64,000 nt of DNA from Paludibacterium yongneupense DSM 18731 (GCF_000422925.1 NZ_AUGZ01000008.1:62001-126000); one strand, 5' to 3'. Numbered from the stretch's first letter, positions 44,541-53,030 are shown. A program made the numbers and translations. Notes: generated by a model not told the origin, from the sequence alone.

Positions 44541-45473
44541 ATGAATGGACCTTGTGTCCTGGTACTGGGCGATTTCGAGGCGCGGTGGCTGACCCGGCTT
44601 GGCGACCGTTACCAACTGCTGAGGCTGGGCGGAGACGACGTGGGCCGCTGCGAGGCGGTTCTGCTGCGTAGTCCCTATCGCATCGATGCCGGATTGCTGG
44701 CGACTCTGCCCGCATTGCGCCATATCATCCGCGCCGGCAGCGGCATCGGCACGGGCGATCTCGATGCGGTATGCGGGCGGGACATCGCCGTGCATAGCAC
44801 CCCGGCGGCGGAGCGGTCGGTCGCCGAGCATGCCTTCGCCCTGTTGTTTGCGGTCGCGCGCGACATTCCCTATCTGCATCAGCAGACCATGGCGGGTTTG
44901 TGGAGCAAGAACCCGGCGCGCGGCATCGAACTCAAGGGCAAACATCTCGTCGTGGTCGGCTTCGGTCGCGTCGGCCGCGAAATCGCGCGCATTGCATCGG
45001 CATTCGGAATGTCGCTGACGGTGGTCGACCCGTCGCCGGAGAAACCGGAAAAAATGGCCGCGCTGGCTGCGCTGCCCGAGTCACGCGTTCTGGCACTGGA
45101 CGAGGCCCTGCCGGATGCCGATGTGTTGATGCTCAGTTGCCCCGGGTCTCCCGGGCAGCTGGAACTGCTCGACGCGCAGCGGATTGGACGGCTGCCTGCG
45201 GGTTCCATCCTGATCAATGTCGCTCGCGGTTCCCTCATCGATCACGGGGCACTGGAAGACGCCTTGTTAAGCAGGCGCCTCGCCGGCGTCGGCCTCGATG
45301 TGCATCGGAGTGAATCGACGGGAAGGCAAAGCTGGCATCTGCTGCCCGGCGTCGTGGTAACACCCGATATCGCCGCGCAGACGCGGGAGACGGAGTCGCG
45401 GGTAGGGGAGAGGGTCGAGGCCCTGCTCGACACCGTGCTCGGATGCCGGCGGGAGGCTGGCGCCCATGCTTGA
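44541..45473 (+). CDS. D-2-hydroxyacid dehydrogenase-like protein with catalytic His replaced
   Basis: 310-aa protein of the D-isomer 2-hydroxyacid dehydrogenase (SerA/D-LDH) family. The NAD-binding loop GFGRVGREIA is at 140-149 and Asp163 (VVDPSP) ends beta2. Catalytic Arg229 (INVARGSLID) and Glu258 (LDVHRSES) are at the expected places. The third catalytic residue, the His of TPHIA, is Asp276 here (VVTPDIAAQT), so classical dehydrogenase chemistry is doubtful. The usual EP after the Glu (DVFxxEP) is also lost. AAGGGGA precedes the ATG at 44541. A ferritin-like di-iron protein gene follows at 124 bp, so both may belong to one pathway. Confidence 0.82.
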   Translation: MNGPCVLVLGDFEARWLTRLGDRYQLLRLGGDDVGRCEAVLLRSPYRIDAGLLATLPALRHIIRAGSGIGTGDLDAVCGRDIAVHSTPAAERSVAEHAFALLFAVARDIPYLHQQTMAGLWSKNPARGIELKGKHLVVVGFGRVGREIARIASAFGMSLTVVDPSPEKPEKMAALAALPESRVLALDEALPDADVLMLSCPGSPGQLELLDAQRIGRLPAGSILINVARGSLIDHGALEDALLSRRLAGVGLDVHRSESTGRQSWHLLPGVVVTPDIAAQTRETESRVGERVEALLDTVLGCRREAGAHA

Positions 45474-45597
45474 ATGCGATCGTTGGTGCAGGACATGACC
45501 GGTAACGGCCGCAAGCGCTCCCGGGCTGGCCCGGATGAGATGCGTATCGCCATCCATTACCGCCGCAGTACCACGACTTGAAGCGAGGACGATCAGA

Positions 45598-46257
45598 ATG
45601 ACGCAAGATATCGATGATTTTATCGAATCGTTGACGCAGGAGAACGGGGAGTTCTTCGCCCTGCACGCCGAATGCGAGACCCGCTACTGGGTGGGATGTC
45701 TCAGTGGGGAGGCTGCGGCCGAGGAACTGCTTCCGCGCTGGTTCAACGAGCTGCGCGGCGTCGAAGTCATCGGTCGCTTTGTCGAACGGGTGCCGGACCT
45801 GACGCTGAAAGTTCTGGTCGGACGTCAGGTGGGGGATGAAGCCAAGCATGCGCTCTACTGCCGGCATCGAATCGAGCAGTTGGGGGGATCGGTGCTCGAC
45901 TACCGTCCGACGCCGGCGCAGATGGCGCTTGGCGACTATCTCGACAGCCTCGCCTATCCGGAGGAGTTTTTCGCGGCGCAACAGTTCACTGTCGAAGCAC
46001 AGTCTCTCAAGCGCGACGAGGAGGTGCTCGACGGCTTCGATCCGGCTACGGCCGAGATGTTCCGGCGCCACATCAATCCGGACGAGAAGTTTCATGTGCG
46101 ATTGGGGCTGCTCGGTTTGCGCACCTTCGCGCGCTCGAGTGCCGCGCAGCGGCGAGCGCGAGCCGCCGCGCGGGGCGCACGCGAGCTGCATGTCCACCTG
46201 ATGCGCAGTCACCGGGAAGCGATGGAGAAGCGCGGCTTGCCGGGGGGCGCCCCATGA
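45598..46257 (+). CDS. Ferritin-like di-iron protein of unknown reaction
   Basis: 219-aa helical protein with a full set of carboxylate-bridged di-iron ligands in two equal halves: Glu51 then Glu81-x-x-His84 (DEAKH), and Glu133 then Glu163-x-x-His166 (DEKFH). The spacing is 30 residues in both halves. This is the four-helix pattern of rubrerythrin-, MiaE-, COQ7- and PaaA-type oxidases and oxygenases. The specific family was not recognised. The C-terminal 40 residues are Arg/Ala-rich and probably helical. The ATG at 45598 has GAGG 9 bases upstream. Its neighbours are a dehydrogenase-like gene, an orphan gene and an opposing adenylate-forming enzyme. Confidence 0.8.
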   Translation: MTQDIDDFIESLTQENGEFFALHAECETRYWVGCLSGEAAAEELLPRWFNELRGVEVIGRFVERVPDLTLKVLVGRQVGDEAKHALYCRHRIEQLGGSVLDYRPTPAQMALGDYLDSLAYPEEFFAAQQFTVEAQSLKRDEEVLDGFDPATAEMFRRHINPDEKFHVRLGLLGLRTFARSSAAQRRARAAARGARELHVHLMRSHREAMEKRGLPGGAP

Positions 46258-46318
46258 CGGCCCATCGGCTGGCGATCCGCCGTGCCCGCGTCGGCCCGGC
46301 TATGGCCGGAGATGCGCG

Positions 46319-46702
46319 ATGAGCTTGCGTGAGTTCTACCATTTGCGGCGCCCGGCGGGGGGAGCGGGGGGGCGCATCCGCGCCCGGTTGTTTTCGCGCA
46401 TGCACGAACTGCTGGCCCGGCTGCCGCTGGATTGTGATCGTGGTCCGTTGCTCGGCGATCTTGGACCGCAGCTCGAGTACCGGATGAGGGATGTCGCGTT
46501 GGCGGTCAGGCGTCTGGAGTGGGTGCTGGAAGGGCCATGCCTGCCCATGGCGGCACCTGGTGCACGGTCGGGGGGCGAGCTCGACCCGTGGAGCATCGAG
46601 CAGGCGGGCATCGACCTCGCCCGCGAGGAACAGCGGCTGGACGCCCGCAAGGCGGCCTGCCTGCTTCGTGACGCGCCAGCCGGAGGCGAGACGGCAGGCT
46701 GA
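46319..46702 (+). CDS. Orphan small protein downstream of the di-iron gene
   Basis: 127-aa protein with no family recognised. It is basic at the N-terminus (MSLREFYHLRRP, RIRARLFSRMHELLARL), probably helical, with a Glu/Arg-rich C-terminal helix (IEQAGIDLAREEQRLDARKAA). No signal peptide or membrane segment. GGAG stands 7 bases before the ATG, which supports translation. It is 61 bp after the di-iron gene on the same strand and likely co-transcribed. It may be an accessory or partner protein (inference). Confidence 0.6.
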   Translation: MSLREFYHLRRPAGGAGGRIRARLFSRMHELLARLPLDCDRGPLLGDLGPQLEYRMRDVALAVRRLEWVLEGPCLPMAAPGARSGGELDPWSIEQAGIDLAREEQRLDARKAACLLRDAPAGGETAG

Positions 46703-46725
46703 GCGGACGCCGCCGGGAAAGCCCT

Positions 46726-48051
46726 TCATTCGGCGTGAGCGATCAGGTCGGCTCCGATACGGGCGCGGGCCTGCGAGCTGATGACGGCTTCGCCGCGCTC
46801 CAGCGCATCCGCGAGTCTGGGGCAGGCAGCGACAAGCCGGTCGATGATGAGCGCGGCTTGCGAGGGGGCGTCCTGCAAACGGGGCGAGGCCTGCCAGGCG
46901 ATGGAAATTTCGGTGCGCCCGGCGCACTCGCGCCCCTGCAGCTGATAGCGCGGGTGGCCGATCGCGTACGGGTCGCGCACGTCGGGACTGTCGAGGAAGC
47001 GTGGTAGCCGTGCGACCGAGGGCAGTTCGTCCATGATTTCGAACAGTGCGGCCGGTGTGATCAGCCAGTCGTCGCTGCCCGGCTGCCGGATGCCCGCCCG
47101 GCTGCGTCCCAGCGGTTGAAAGGCGAAGCGCCCCTCCTGCCCCGGCAGCGAATGGGTCACCGCCACCAGATCCCCCGTCAGGTAGCGAACCAGAGGCTGC
47201 GCCTGCTGGAAAGGATAGAGCGCGGTCAGTGCCAGCAGGCCGACGCCTTCGCGCAGTACCTGCCCGCTGTGAGCGCCTATGACTTCCGGAATCAGTTGCG
47301 GGTCCCAGTGCCACCAGCCGCTGGCGTTGTCGCGGCTCGCCCCGCCGAAGACCTCGCCGGGAGTGAAACGGTCGTTGACCTGACAGCCCCAGAAGGTCTC
47401 GTGCCGGCGGCGCCAGGCCGGCGTCAGATAATGCGAGTAGGAGACGATGCTGTGCAGCGTGTGCGAGGGACGGACATGGTTTTCGCAGTCGGCGGTAAAC
47501 GCGCGCAGCATGCGTTCAAGCCCGATGAGGAGTGTAACGCGGCTTTCCACGCCTTGATCTTCGAGGCGTGAACCGAGCAGGGTGCGGGCATAGCTGAATA
47601 CGCCGTGATCATACAGCCCCAGTTCGTGGGCATGCATGGCCGCGGGCAGGGCGCTCAGGTGGCCCTGGTCGATATTCTTGAACCGGATGGCGCGGGGCAG
47701 GTTCTCGCCTTGCCCTGCGGGACGCTGGCGGGCGAAGAATTCATGCAGGAAGGCCTGCTCCCGCACGCTGCGCACCGTGACGAAAGGAATGCCGCTGGCA
47801 TCGCTGGTAAAGGTTTCGTGGCATGTGTCGCCAAGGCGGTTCTGCGCATCGCGTCCGGCCTGCCGTATCATTGTCTTGTCGGTCAGAGGCAGATGCGCCA
47901 GGCCGCCGGGACCGATGGCGGCGGTATCGATCCCGCTCCAGTGGCGCTGGTAGAACGGCGTTTTCAGGGCGTTGGCGAGGGTTTGCGGCAGCAGCAACTG
48001 GTGCAGTTCGCTTAGTGCCTGCATTTGCGTCTGCGCGGCGGTGGCGGACAT
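46726..48051 (-). CDS. PaaK-like adenylate-forming enzyme with divergent P-loop
   Basis: 441-aa protein colinear with phenylacetate-CoA ligase (PaaK) family members: N-terminal LANALKTPFYQRHWSG, LPLTDKTMIRQ, then the P-loop position (82-89) reading TSDASGIP where active enzymes have SSGTTGKP. The GWWHWDPQLIPEVI block corresponds to GLHxxEDHFYPEII, PLVRYLTGDLVAV to the YRTGDL motif, and GSDDWLITPAALFEIMDEL to the hinge GRSDDMLIIRGVNVFPSQIE. Loss of the P-loop Gly, Thr and Lys suggests altered or lost adenylation. GGGAG stands 8 bases before the start. It lies 120 bp downstream of emrB on the same strand and converges on the orphan gene. Confidence 0.8.
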   Translation of the reverse strand: MSATAAQTQMQALSELHQLLLPQTLANALKTPFYQRHWSGIDTAAIGPGGLAHLPLTDKTMIRQAGRDAQNRLGDTCHETFTSDASGIPFVTVRSVREQAFLHEFFARQRPAGQGENLPRAIRFKNIDQGHLSALPAAMHAHELGLYDHGVFSYARTLLGSRLEDQGVESRVTLLIGLERMLRAFTADCENHVRPSHTLHSIVSYSHYLTPAWRRRHETFWGCQVNDRFTPGEVFGGASRDNASGWWHWDPQLIPEVIGAHSGQVLREGVGLLALTALYPFQQAQPLVRYLTGDLVAVTHSLPGQEGRFAFQPLGRSRAGIRQPGSDDWLITPAALFEIMDELPSVARLPRFLDSPDVRDPYAIGHPRYQLQGRECAGRTEISIAWQASPRLQDAPSQAALIIDRLVAACPRLADALERGEAVISSQARARIGADLIAHAE

Positions 48052-48171
48052 GGCGTCTTCTCCCGGCGACTGACCGCAGCACGATGCCGCGGCCAGTACA
48101 AGAGTGGAAGATCAGCCGCTGATTTACAAGAAATAATGTATTAAAGTGAAAATCTATATAACACCTGCCGC

Positions 48172-49710
48172 TTAATGCGCACCACCGCCCGCATCGCTAC
48201 CCGCCGGTCGGAACGGCGGTCGGGCGAACCAGACCACCGCGATCAGTATCAGAAACAGCAGACCGGAAGCCCAGAAAATCTCGTTGGCGCCGATGATATA
48301 GCCCTGCCGGGTAATCTGCAGCGCGGTGTAGGCGTGCTGCTGCGACGTCGACATGCCCAGGCTGCCGAGCAGATCGAACCAGCTGCCGGCTTCCGGATGC
48401 GATGAGGTGACCGATTCCGTCAGGACGGCGTGGTGGAAGGACTCGCGGTTGTCCCACATCGTTTCGGTGATCGACGCTCCGATGCTGCCGGCCAGTACCC
48501 GCATGCAGTTGGACAGACCGGATGCGCTGGCAATGCGGCTCGGATGGAGGCCTGCCAGTGAAATCGTGGTCAGCGGCATAAAGAAGCAGGCAATGCCTAC
48601 GCCTTGAATCACCTGGGGCAGGACGACGAAGCGGAAATCCATATCCTGCGTGAAATGGCTGCGCCAGAAGAAGCAATAGGCGAACACGCTGAAGCTGATG
48701 GTGACCAGCCAGCGCATGTCGATGCGATGGGCAAACTTGCCGATGATCGGCGAAAGAATGACGGGCAGGATGCCGATCGGTGCTGCGGCGAGGCCGGCCC
48801 AGGTGGCGGTGTAGCCGAGTTGGGTCTGCAGCAGCAGAGGCAGCAGGACGAGCGAGCCGAAGTACACCATGTAGCCGAGGCTGATGCCGACGGCACCGAC
48901 GGTAAAATTGCGCGACGCGAACAGCGACAGATCCACGACGGGGTGTTCCGCCGTCAGTTCCCATATCACCAGAAAGGTCAGTGTCACCGCCGCGACGGCA
49001 GCGAGCACGACGATGGTGGACGAATGGAACCAATCCAGTTCCTTGCCGCGATCGAGCATCACTTGCAGGCAGCCGACGCCGACGGCCAGGAGCGCGAGGC
49101 CGATTCCGTCGATGGGCAGCGGCCGGGTTTCAGTCTCGCGACCGCGCAACTCTTTCCATGCGACCCAGACGGCGAACAGGCCGATCGGAATATTGATGAA
49201 GAAGATCCAGCCCCAGTGCCAGTTATCGCTGATGATGCCGCCGAGAATCGGTCCGAAAATCGGCGCCACGATCACGGTCATCGACCACAGTGCCAGCGCC
49301 ATCCCCTTTTTCGCATTGGGATAGCAGGCGAGCAGCAGGCTCTGGGACAGGGGAATCATCGGACCGGCGACCGCGCCTTGCAGTACGCGAAATACGATCA
49401 GCGTGCCAAGGCTTTGCGAAATGCCGCACAGCCAGGAGGCGACGACGAAGGCCAGCGTCGAGAACAGGAACAGGCGGACTTCGCCCACGCGCTTGGCCAA
49501 CCATCCCGTCAGCGGAATGGAGATGGCGTTGGCGACGCCGAACGAGGTGATGACCCAGGTTCCCTGGGAGGTGGCGGCGCCGAGGTTGCCCGAAATCGTA
49601 GGCAAGGCCACGTTGGCGATCGTCGTGTCCAGCACCTGCATGAAGGTGGCCAGAGACAGGGCCAGCGTGATCCAGACCAGACGCGCCCCGGACAGCGGAG
49701 GTTGAGTCAT
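48172..49710 (-). CDS. emrB: MFS drug:H+ antiporter, DHA2 family, EmrB-like
   Basis: 512-aa inner-membrane antiporter with 14 predicted segments. Characteristic motifs are LATFMQVLDTTIANVALPTIS (motif D1), the A-like loop GWLAKRVGEVRLFLFS, RVLQGAVAGPMIPLSQSLLL (motif B), and APIFGPILGGIISDNWHWGWIFFINIPIG (motif C). It works with EmrA and an outer-membrane factor to export hydrophobic compounds out of the cell. It is the last of the emrR-OMF-emrA-emrB series, 55 bp after emrA. Confidence 0.93.
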   Translation of the reverse strand: MTQPPLSGARLVWITLALSLATFMQVLDTTIANVALPTISGNLGAATSQGTWVITSFGVANAISIPLTGWLAKRVGEVRLFLFSTLAFVVASWLCGISQSLGTLIVFRVLQGAVAGPMIPLSQSLLLACYPNAKKGMALALWSMTVIVAPIFGPILGGIISDNWHWGWIFFINIPIGLFAVWVAWKELRGRETETRPLPIDGIGLALLAVGVGCLQVMLDRGKELDWFHSSTIVVLAAVAAVTLTFLVIWELTAEHPVVDLSLFASRNFTVGAVGISLGYMVYFGSLVLLPLLLQTQLGYTATWAGLAAAPIGILPVILSPIIGKFAHRIDMRWLVTISFSVFAYCFFWRSHFTQDMDFRFVVLPQVIQGVGIACFFMPLTTISLAGLHPSRIASASGLSNCMRVLAGSIGASITETMWDNRESFHHAVLTESVTSSHPEAGSWFDLLGSLGMSTSQQHAYTALQITRQGYIIGANEIFWASGLLFLILIAVVWFARPPFRPAGSDAGGGAH

Positions 49711-49765
49711 ATGACGGGCGTCCTTTCAACGTGAGGCGCCCGGGCGCGTGGCCCGGGCATGGCGG

Positions 49766-50923
49766 TCACTCGCCTTTTTCGATATTGGCATCGATCAGCG
49801 AGTTTATCAGCGCGTCCGCCTGCTTCAGATCCGGCGTCAGCGCGCGTGTCTCCTGCGACGAGGTGGAGGCGGCTTCGGCCAGCATGGGGCCGTTCTGATT
49901 GCGGGTATTCACTTCGACGTCCATGGACAGGCCGATGCGCAGCGGATGCTTTTTCAGTTCGGCGGCATCGAGTGCGACGCGGACCGGCACCCGTTGCACG
50001 ACCTTGATCCAGTTACCGGTCGCGTTCTGCGCGGGCAACAGCGAGAAGGCGCTGCCGGTCCCGGCGCCCAGACCGGCGACCTTGCCGTGATAGCTGACCC
50101 TGCTGCCGTACAAGTCGGCGACCAGGGTCACCGGTTGCCCGATGCGGATCTTCTCGAGCTGGACTTCCTTGAAGTTGGCATCGACCCAGACCGATTCCAG
50201 CGGGATGATGGACATCAGTGCACTGCCCGCGGCAATGCGCTGACCGACCTGCACGCCGCGGCGAGCGATATAGCCGCTTGCCGGGGCCTTGACTTCGGTG
50301 CGTTGCAGTGCGAGCCAGGCGTCTTTCAGCGTGGCCGCCGCGCTTTGAACCTTGGGGTTCTGCGCGACGCGGTCCCGTCCGATCAGGACGGTGGTCGCCT
50401 TGTGTTGTTGCGTGCTTGCCGCCAGGGCCGCGCGCGCGTCTTCGACGGCCTGGCGCGCGTGGCCGAGTTCTTCCGCCGACATGGCATCGCTGCCCGCCAG
50501 CGCCTGACGCCGCTTGTAGTCTTCGGTCGCGCGGTCCAGCTCGACCTTGCGTTGTTCGATCAGCGCCTGCTGCTGCTCGGCATTGGTCATCAATTGCCGG
50601 GTTTCACGCACGGTCTGCACGAATTGCGCACGCGCACGTTCGAAGGCCAGGCGCGCGTCGTTGGCGTCCAGTTCGACCACGGTTTGCCCTGCCTGCACCA
50701 GATCGGTGTCGTCGGCGGAGATTTTGACCACGGTACCGCCGACTTCCGGCGTGAGCTGGACCAGATGGCCCGACACATAAGCGTCGTCGGTCGATTCTTC
50801 GAAGCGCAGCACCGTTCCCCAATACACTCCGTAGCCGATGGCGACTGCGGCGAACAGACTCGATGCGATGATCAGATTGCGTTTGCGGCTCTTGGCCTTC
50901 TGTACTTGGCTATCCATTCTCAT
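49766..50923 (-). CDS. emrA: EmrA-type membrane fusion protein
   Basis: 385-aa adaptor: cytosolic basic tail, one membrane segment (NLIIASSLFAAVAIGYGVYW), STDDAYVSGHLVQLTPEVGGTVVKI (biotinyl-lipoyl half), a long coiled coil (residues about 85-190), APASGYIARRGVQVGQRIAAGSALMSIIP (second half) and the beta-barrel. AAGGA lies just before the start; a second ATG two codons later is also possible. It begins 7 bp after the outer-membrane factor stop. Confidence 0.93.
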   Translation of the reverse strand: MRMDSQVQKAKSRKRNLIIASSLFAAVAIGYGVYWGTVLRFEESTDDAYVSGHLVQLTPEVGGTVVKISADDTDLVQAGQTVVELDANDARLAFERARAQFVQTVRETRQLMTNAEQQQALIEQRKVELDRATEDYKRRQALAGSDAMSAEELGHARQAVEDARAALAASTQQHKATTVLIGRDRVAQNPKVQSAAATLKDAWLALQRTEVKAPASGYIARRGVQVGQRIAAGSALMSIIPLESVWVDANFKEVQLEKIRIGQPVTLVADLYGSRVSYHGKVAGLGAGTGSAFSLLPAQNATGNWIKVVQRVPVRVALDAAELKKHPLRIGLSMDVEVNTRNQNGPMLAEAASTSSQETRALTPDLKQADALINSLIDANIEKGE

Positions 50924-50930
50924 GTATTCC

Positions 50931-52361
50931 TTAGCGTTGGGCCGGGCCGGCGAGCAAGCCTCCGCCCAGTGCGATATTCAGGTTGGCCCAGCTCAAGCGG
51001 GAGTAGGCCTCGGCTTCGATGCGCGAACTCTGCTGCGTGAGTTCCGCGTCCTGGGTGTCGAGCAGGTTGAGCTTGTTGACCATGCCGACACGGAAGCGCG
51101 ACAGCATCGCGTCGCTGGCGCGGCGGCTGCTCTCGACGCTCGCGTGCGCCTGATTCAGCTGTACTTGCGCCTGACGCTGTCCGGACAGGGCGTCGGCCGC
51201 ATCGCGCAAGCCGTTGACCACGGACTGGTTATAGCCGGCCACCGCCATATCGTAGGCCGCCTGCTGCTGACGCAGATTGGAACGCAGCTCGCCCGAGTGG
51301 AAGATGGGCAGGGTGATGGCCGGGGATACGTCGAACATTTTCGACGAACGGTTGATGAAATTGCTCCAGGCCAGCGATTGCAGCCCTATCAGGCCGCTGA
51401 TCTCGACGTTGGGGTAGAACTCGGCGCGCGCTTCTTTCACGCTTTCGCTCATCGCTTCTACCTGGGCGCGACGGCTGGCGATGTCGGGACGCCGGCCTAG
51501 CAGGTCGGCGGTGATGCCCTCTTCGTCGAAAGCCGGTGCCGGGCCGAGTTCGGCCGGGGTCAGACCGTCGAGCGAATCGGGTGCCTGTCCGGCCAGCGCG
51601 GCCAGCGCATGACGTGCGCGCTGTGCATCGGCGGCCAGCGAGGCTGTCTGCGCGCGCAGGCTCGCGAGTTGCATCTCGATCTGGCGCTGAGTGTCCGCGC
51701 TTTGCAGGCCGGCGCTGACACGGGCATGGGTGAGCGCCAGGCGTGTCTCGGCCAGACGTATCCTGGCCTGGTTGATCTTCTGCTGCGCGAGCTGGCGTTG
51801 CAGCGTCGTGTACTGCACGATCACCGACTGACTCAGCACCAGGCGGCTCTGGAGGGCGTCGAATTCGGCGGAGCGGGCCGCGCCGAGCGCAGCGCGGGTT
51901 GCCGCGGCGTTCTTGCCCCAGATGTCCAGGGTCCAGGCGGCCGAGATTTGCGCCGTGTACGTGTTCTGAATCAGTTTATAGCCGGCGCCCCGCAGCTCCG
52001 AACCGGTCAGACTGTTATCCGAGAACTTCTGCCGGTCTGCCGCCAGTGCGGCGTCGACTTGCAGTCCATCGCGGCTCTCTACGATGCCGGCGGCCTGCAC
52101 CGCCTGCCGGATGCGTGCGTCGGCTTGCTGCAGGGACGGCGAGTTTGCGACGGCGTTATCGATCAATTTATTCAGTTGCGGATCGTTCAGCTTGCGCCAC
52201 CAGCCATCCTGCGGACCGGCTTTGCGGGCGCTCTGCAGTGCCAGCTGTTCGGGCGTCAGCAGTCTGGCCGGAGTCTGTTCGGTGCCGAAGCCGGCGCATC
52301 CGCTCAATACGGCGGTCAATATCAGCAGGCCAAGGCTCTGCTGCCAGTGTTGTCGATTCAC
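50931..52361 (-). CDS. Outer-membrane efflux lipoprotein, NodT/OprM family (GTG start)
   Basis: 476-aa TolC-like channel. Starting from the GTG at 52361 it has a normal lipoprotein signal, NRQHWQQSLGLLILTAVLSGC, with the acylated Cys in LSGC near residue 22. GGAG stands 8 bases before this GTG; upstream ATGs (for example 52382) lack such a site. The body shows the duplicated helical repeats with WWRKLNDPQLNKLIDNAVANSPSL and RRPDIASRRAQVEAMSESVKEARAEFYPNVEISG. It is the channel for EmrAB here, and could also serve the Mdt-type RND pump. Confidence 0.9.
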   Translation of the reverse strand: MNRQHWQQSLGLLILTAVLSGCAGFGTEQTPARLLTPEQLALQSARKAGPQDGWWRKLNDPQLNKLIDNAVANSPSLQQADARIRQAVQAAGIVESRDGLQVDAALAADRQKFSDNSLTGSELRGAGYKLIQNTYTAQISAAWTLDIWGKNAAATRAALGAARSAEFDALQSRLVLSQSVIVQYTTLQRQLAQQKINQARIRLAETRLALTHARVSAGLQSADTQRQIEMQLASLRAQTASLAADAQRARHALAALAGQAPDSLDGLTPAELGPAPAFDEEGITADLLGRRPDIASRRAQVEAMSESVKEARAEFYPNVEISGLIGLQSLAWSNFINRSSKMFDVSPAITLPIFHSGELRSNLRQQQAAYDMAVAGYNQSVVNGLRDAADALSGQRQAQVQLNQAHASVESSRRASDAMLSRFRVGMVNKLNLLDTQDAELTQQSSRIEAEAYSRLSWANLNIALGGGLLAGPAQR

Positions 52362-52426
52362 CTTGCGGTCTCCATGGGTCATCGATTGATCGTTGAACGG
52401 CGGCATGATGTCGCGAGCCGTCCCTG

Positions 52427-52921
52427 CTAGCCGCCCAATCGCGCGAGTAATTTGCGCAACAGGATTTCCAGCGTGTCTTTTTCGTCCGTCTCGAAACCGT
52501 CCCACAGGCTGCGGAACAGTTCGCGCGATGTCGGAAGATGCTGTCCGACGAAGCGGACGCCCTCTTCGGTGAGCCGCAGCTTCACCTTGCGGCGGTCTTC
52601 GCCGCAGGGGCTGCGCGCGACCCAGCCGCGCTCGACCATCAGGTCGGCCATGCGGGTTGCGCTGGTGCGTGAAGCGCCGAGCGCTTCGCTCAGATCCGAC
52701 GGGTAAAGCGCTTGTTCGGGGTGGATGTATATCGTGAGTAAGCCTATCCAGTCCGTTTCATTGATTCCCACGTCTTTGAAACGCAGATTGAAGCGGCAGG
52801 TCATGCGCGACTGAACATGGGAGAGCAGGCGCGCCAGCAGGACTTCCTGGCGCGGGCCGCCCGGGAAGCGCTTTTCGATATCGGCAATGGCCTGCTCGAT
52901 GGAATGGAAGGTCTGATTCAT
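52427..52921 (-). CDS. emrR: MarR-family repressor EmrR (MprA)
   Basis: 164-aa MarR-type regulator closely resembling E. coli EmrR across its length: IEQAIADIEKRF, QEVLLARLLSHVQSRM, GINETDWIGLLTIYIHPEQALYPSDLSEALGASRTSATRMADLMVERGWV (winged helix), EDRRKVKLRLTEEGVRF and EKDTLEILLRKLLARL. EmrR represses emrAB and is released by hydrophobic uncouplers and phenolic acids. The start ATG is taken at 52921; a TATAAT box ends only 6 bases upstream. It heads the efflux operon, 65 bp before the outer-membrane gene. Confidence 0.92.
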   Translation of the reverse strand: MNQTFHSIEQAIADIEKRFPGGPRQEVLLARLLSHVQSRMTCRFNLRFKDVGINETDWIGLLTIYIHPEQALYPSDLSEALGASRTSATRMADLMVERGWVARSPCGEDRRKVKLRLTEEGVRFVGQHLPTSRELFRSLWDGFETDEKDTLEILLRKLLARLGG

Positions 52922-52927
52922 GGCATG

Positions 52928-52957
52928 ATTATAATAACGCAGGTTACAATTACGCAA
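52928..52957 (-). promoter_or_regulatory. emrR promoter with direct repeats
   Basis: On the minus strand, -10 TATAAT (52933-52928) and a weak -35 TTGCGT (52957-52952) with an 18-base spacer. Direct repeats GCGTAATT (52955-52948) and GCGTTATT (52940-52933) lie 15 bases apart and could be the EmrR site. Confidence 0.45.
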
Positions 52958-53030
52958 TTAATCTTTTTTTACCGACTGGCGATGCGTGTCGCCCGTCGTC
53001 GGTGTCAGGACGGTCACAACAGGAAAGGGC

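Noticed and set aside
49735-49762. GCGCCCGGGCGC/GCCCGGGC repeat near the end of emrA
   Set aside because: Short, GC-only and without a T tract. It is not distinguishable from background composition.
52362-52505. Longer outer-membrane factor starting inside emrR
   Set aside because: The GTG at 52361 has a proper ribosome site and yields a normal lipoprotein signal. The extension would precede the signal peptide.
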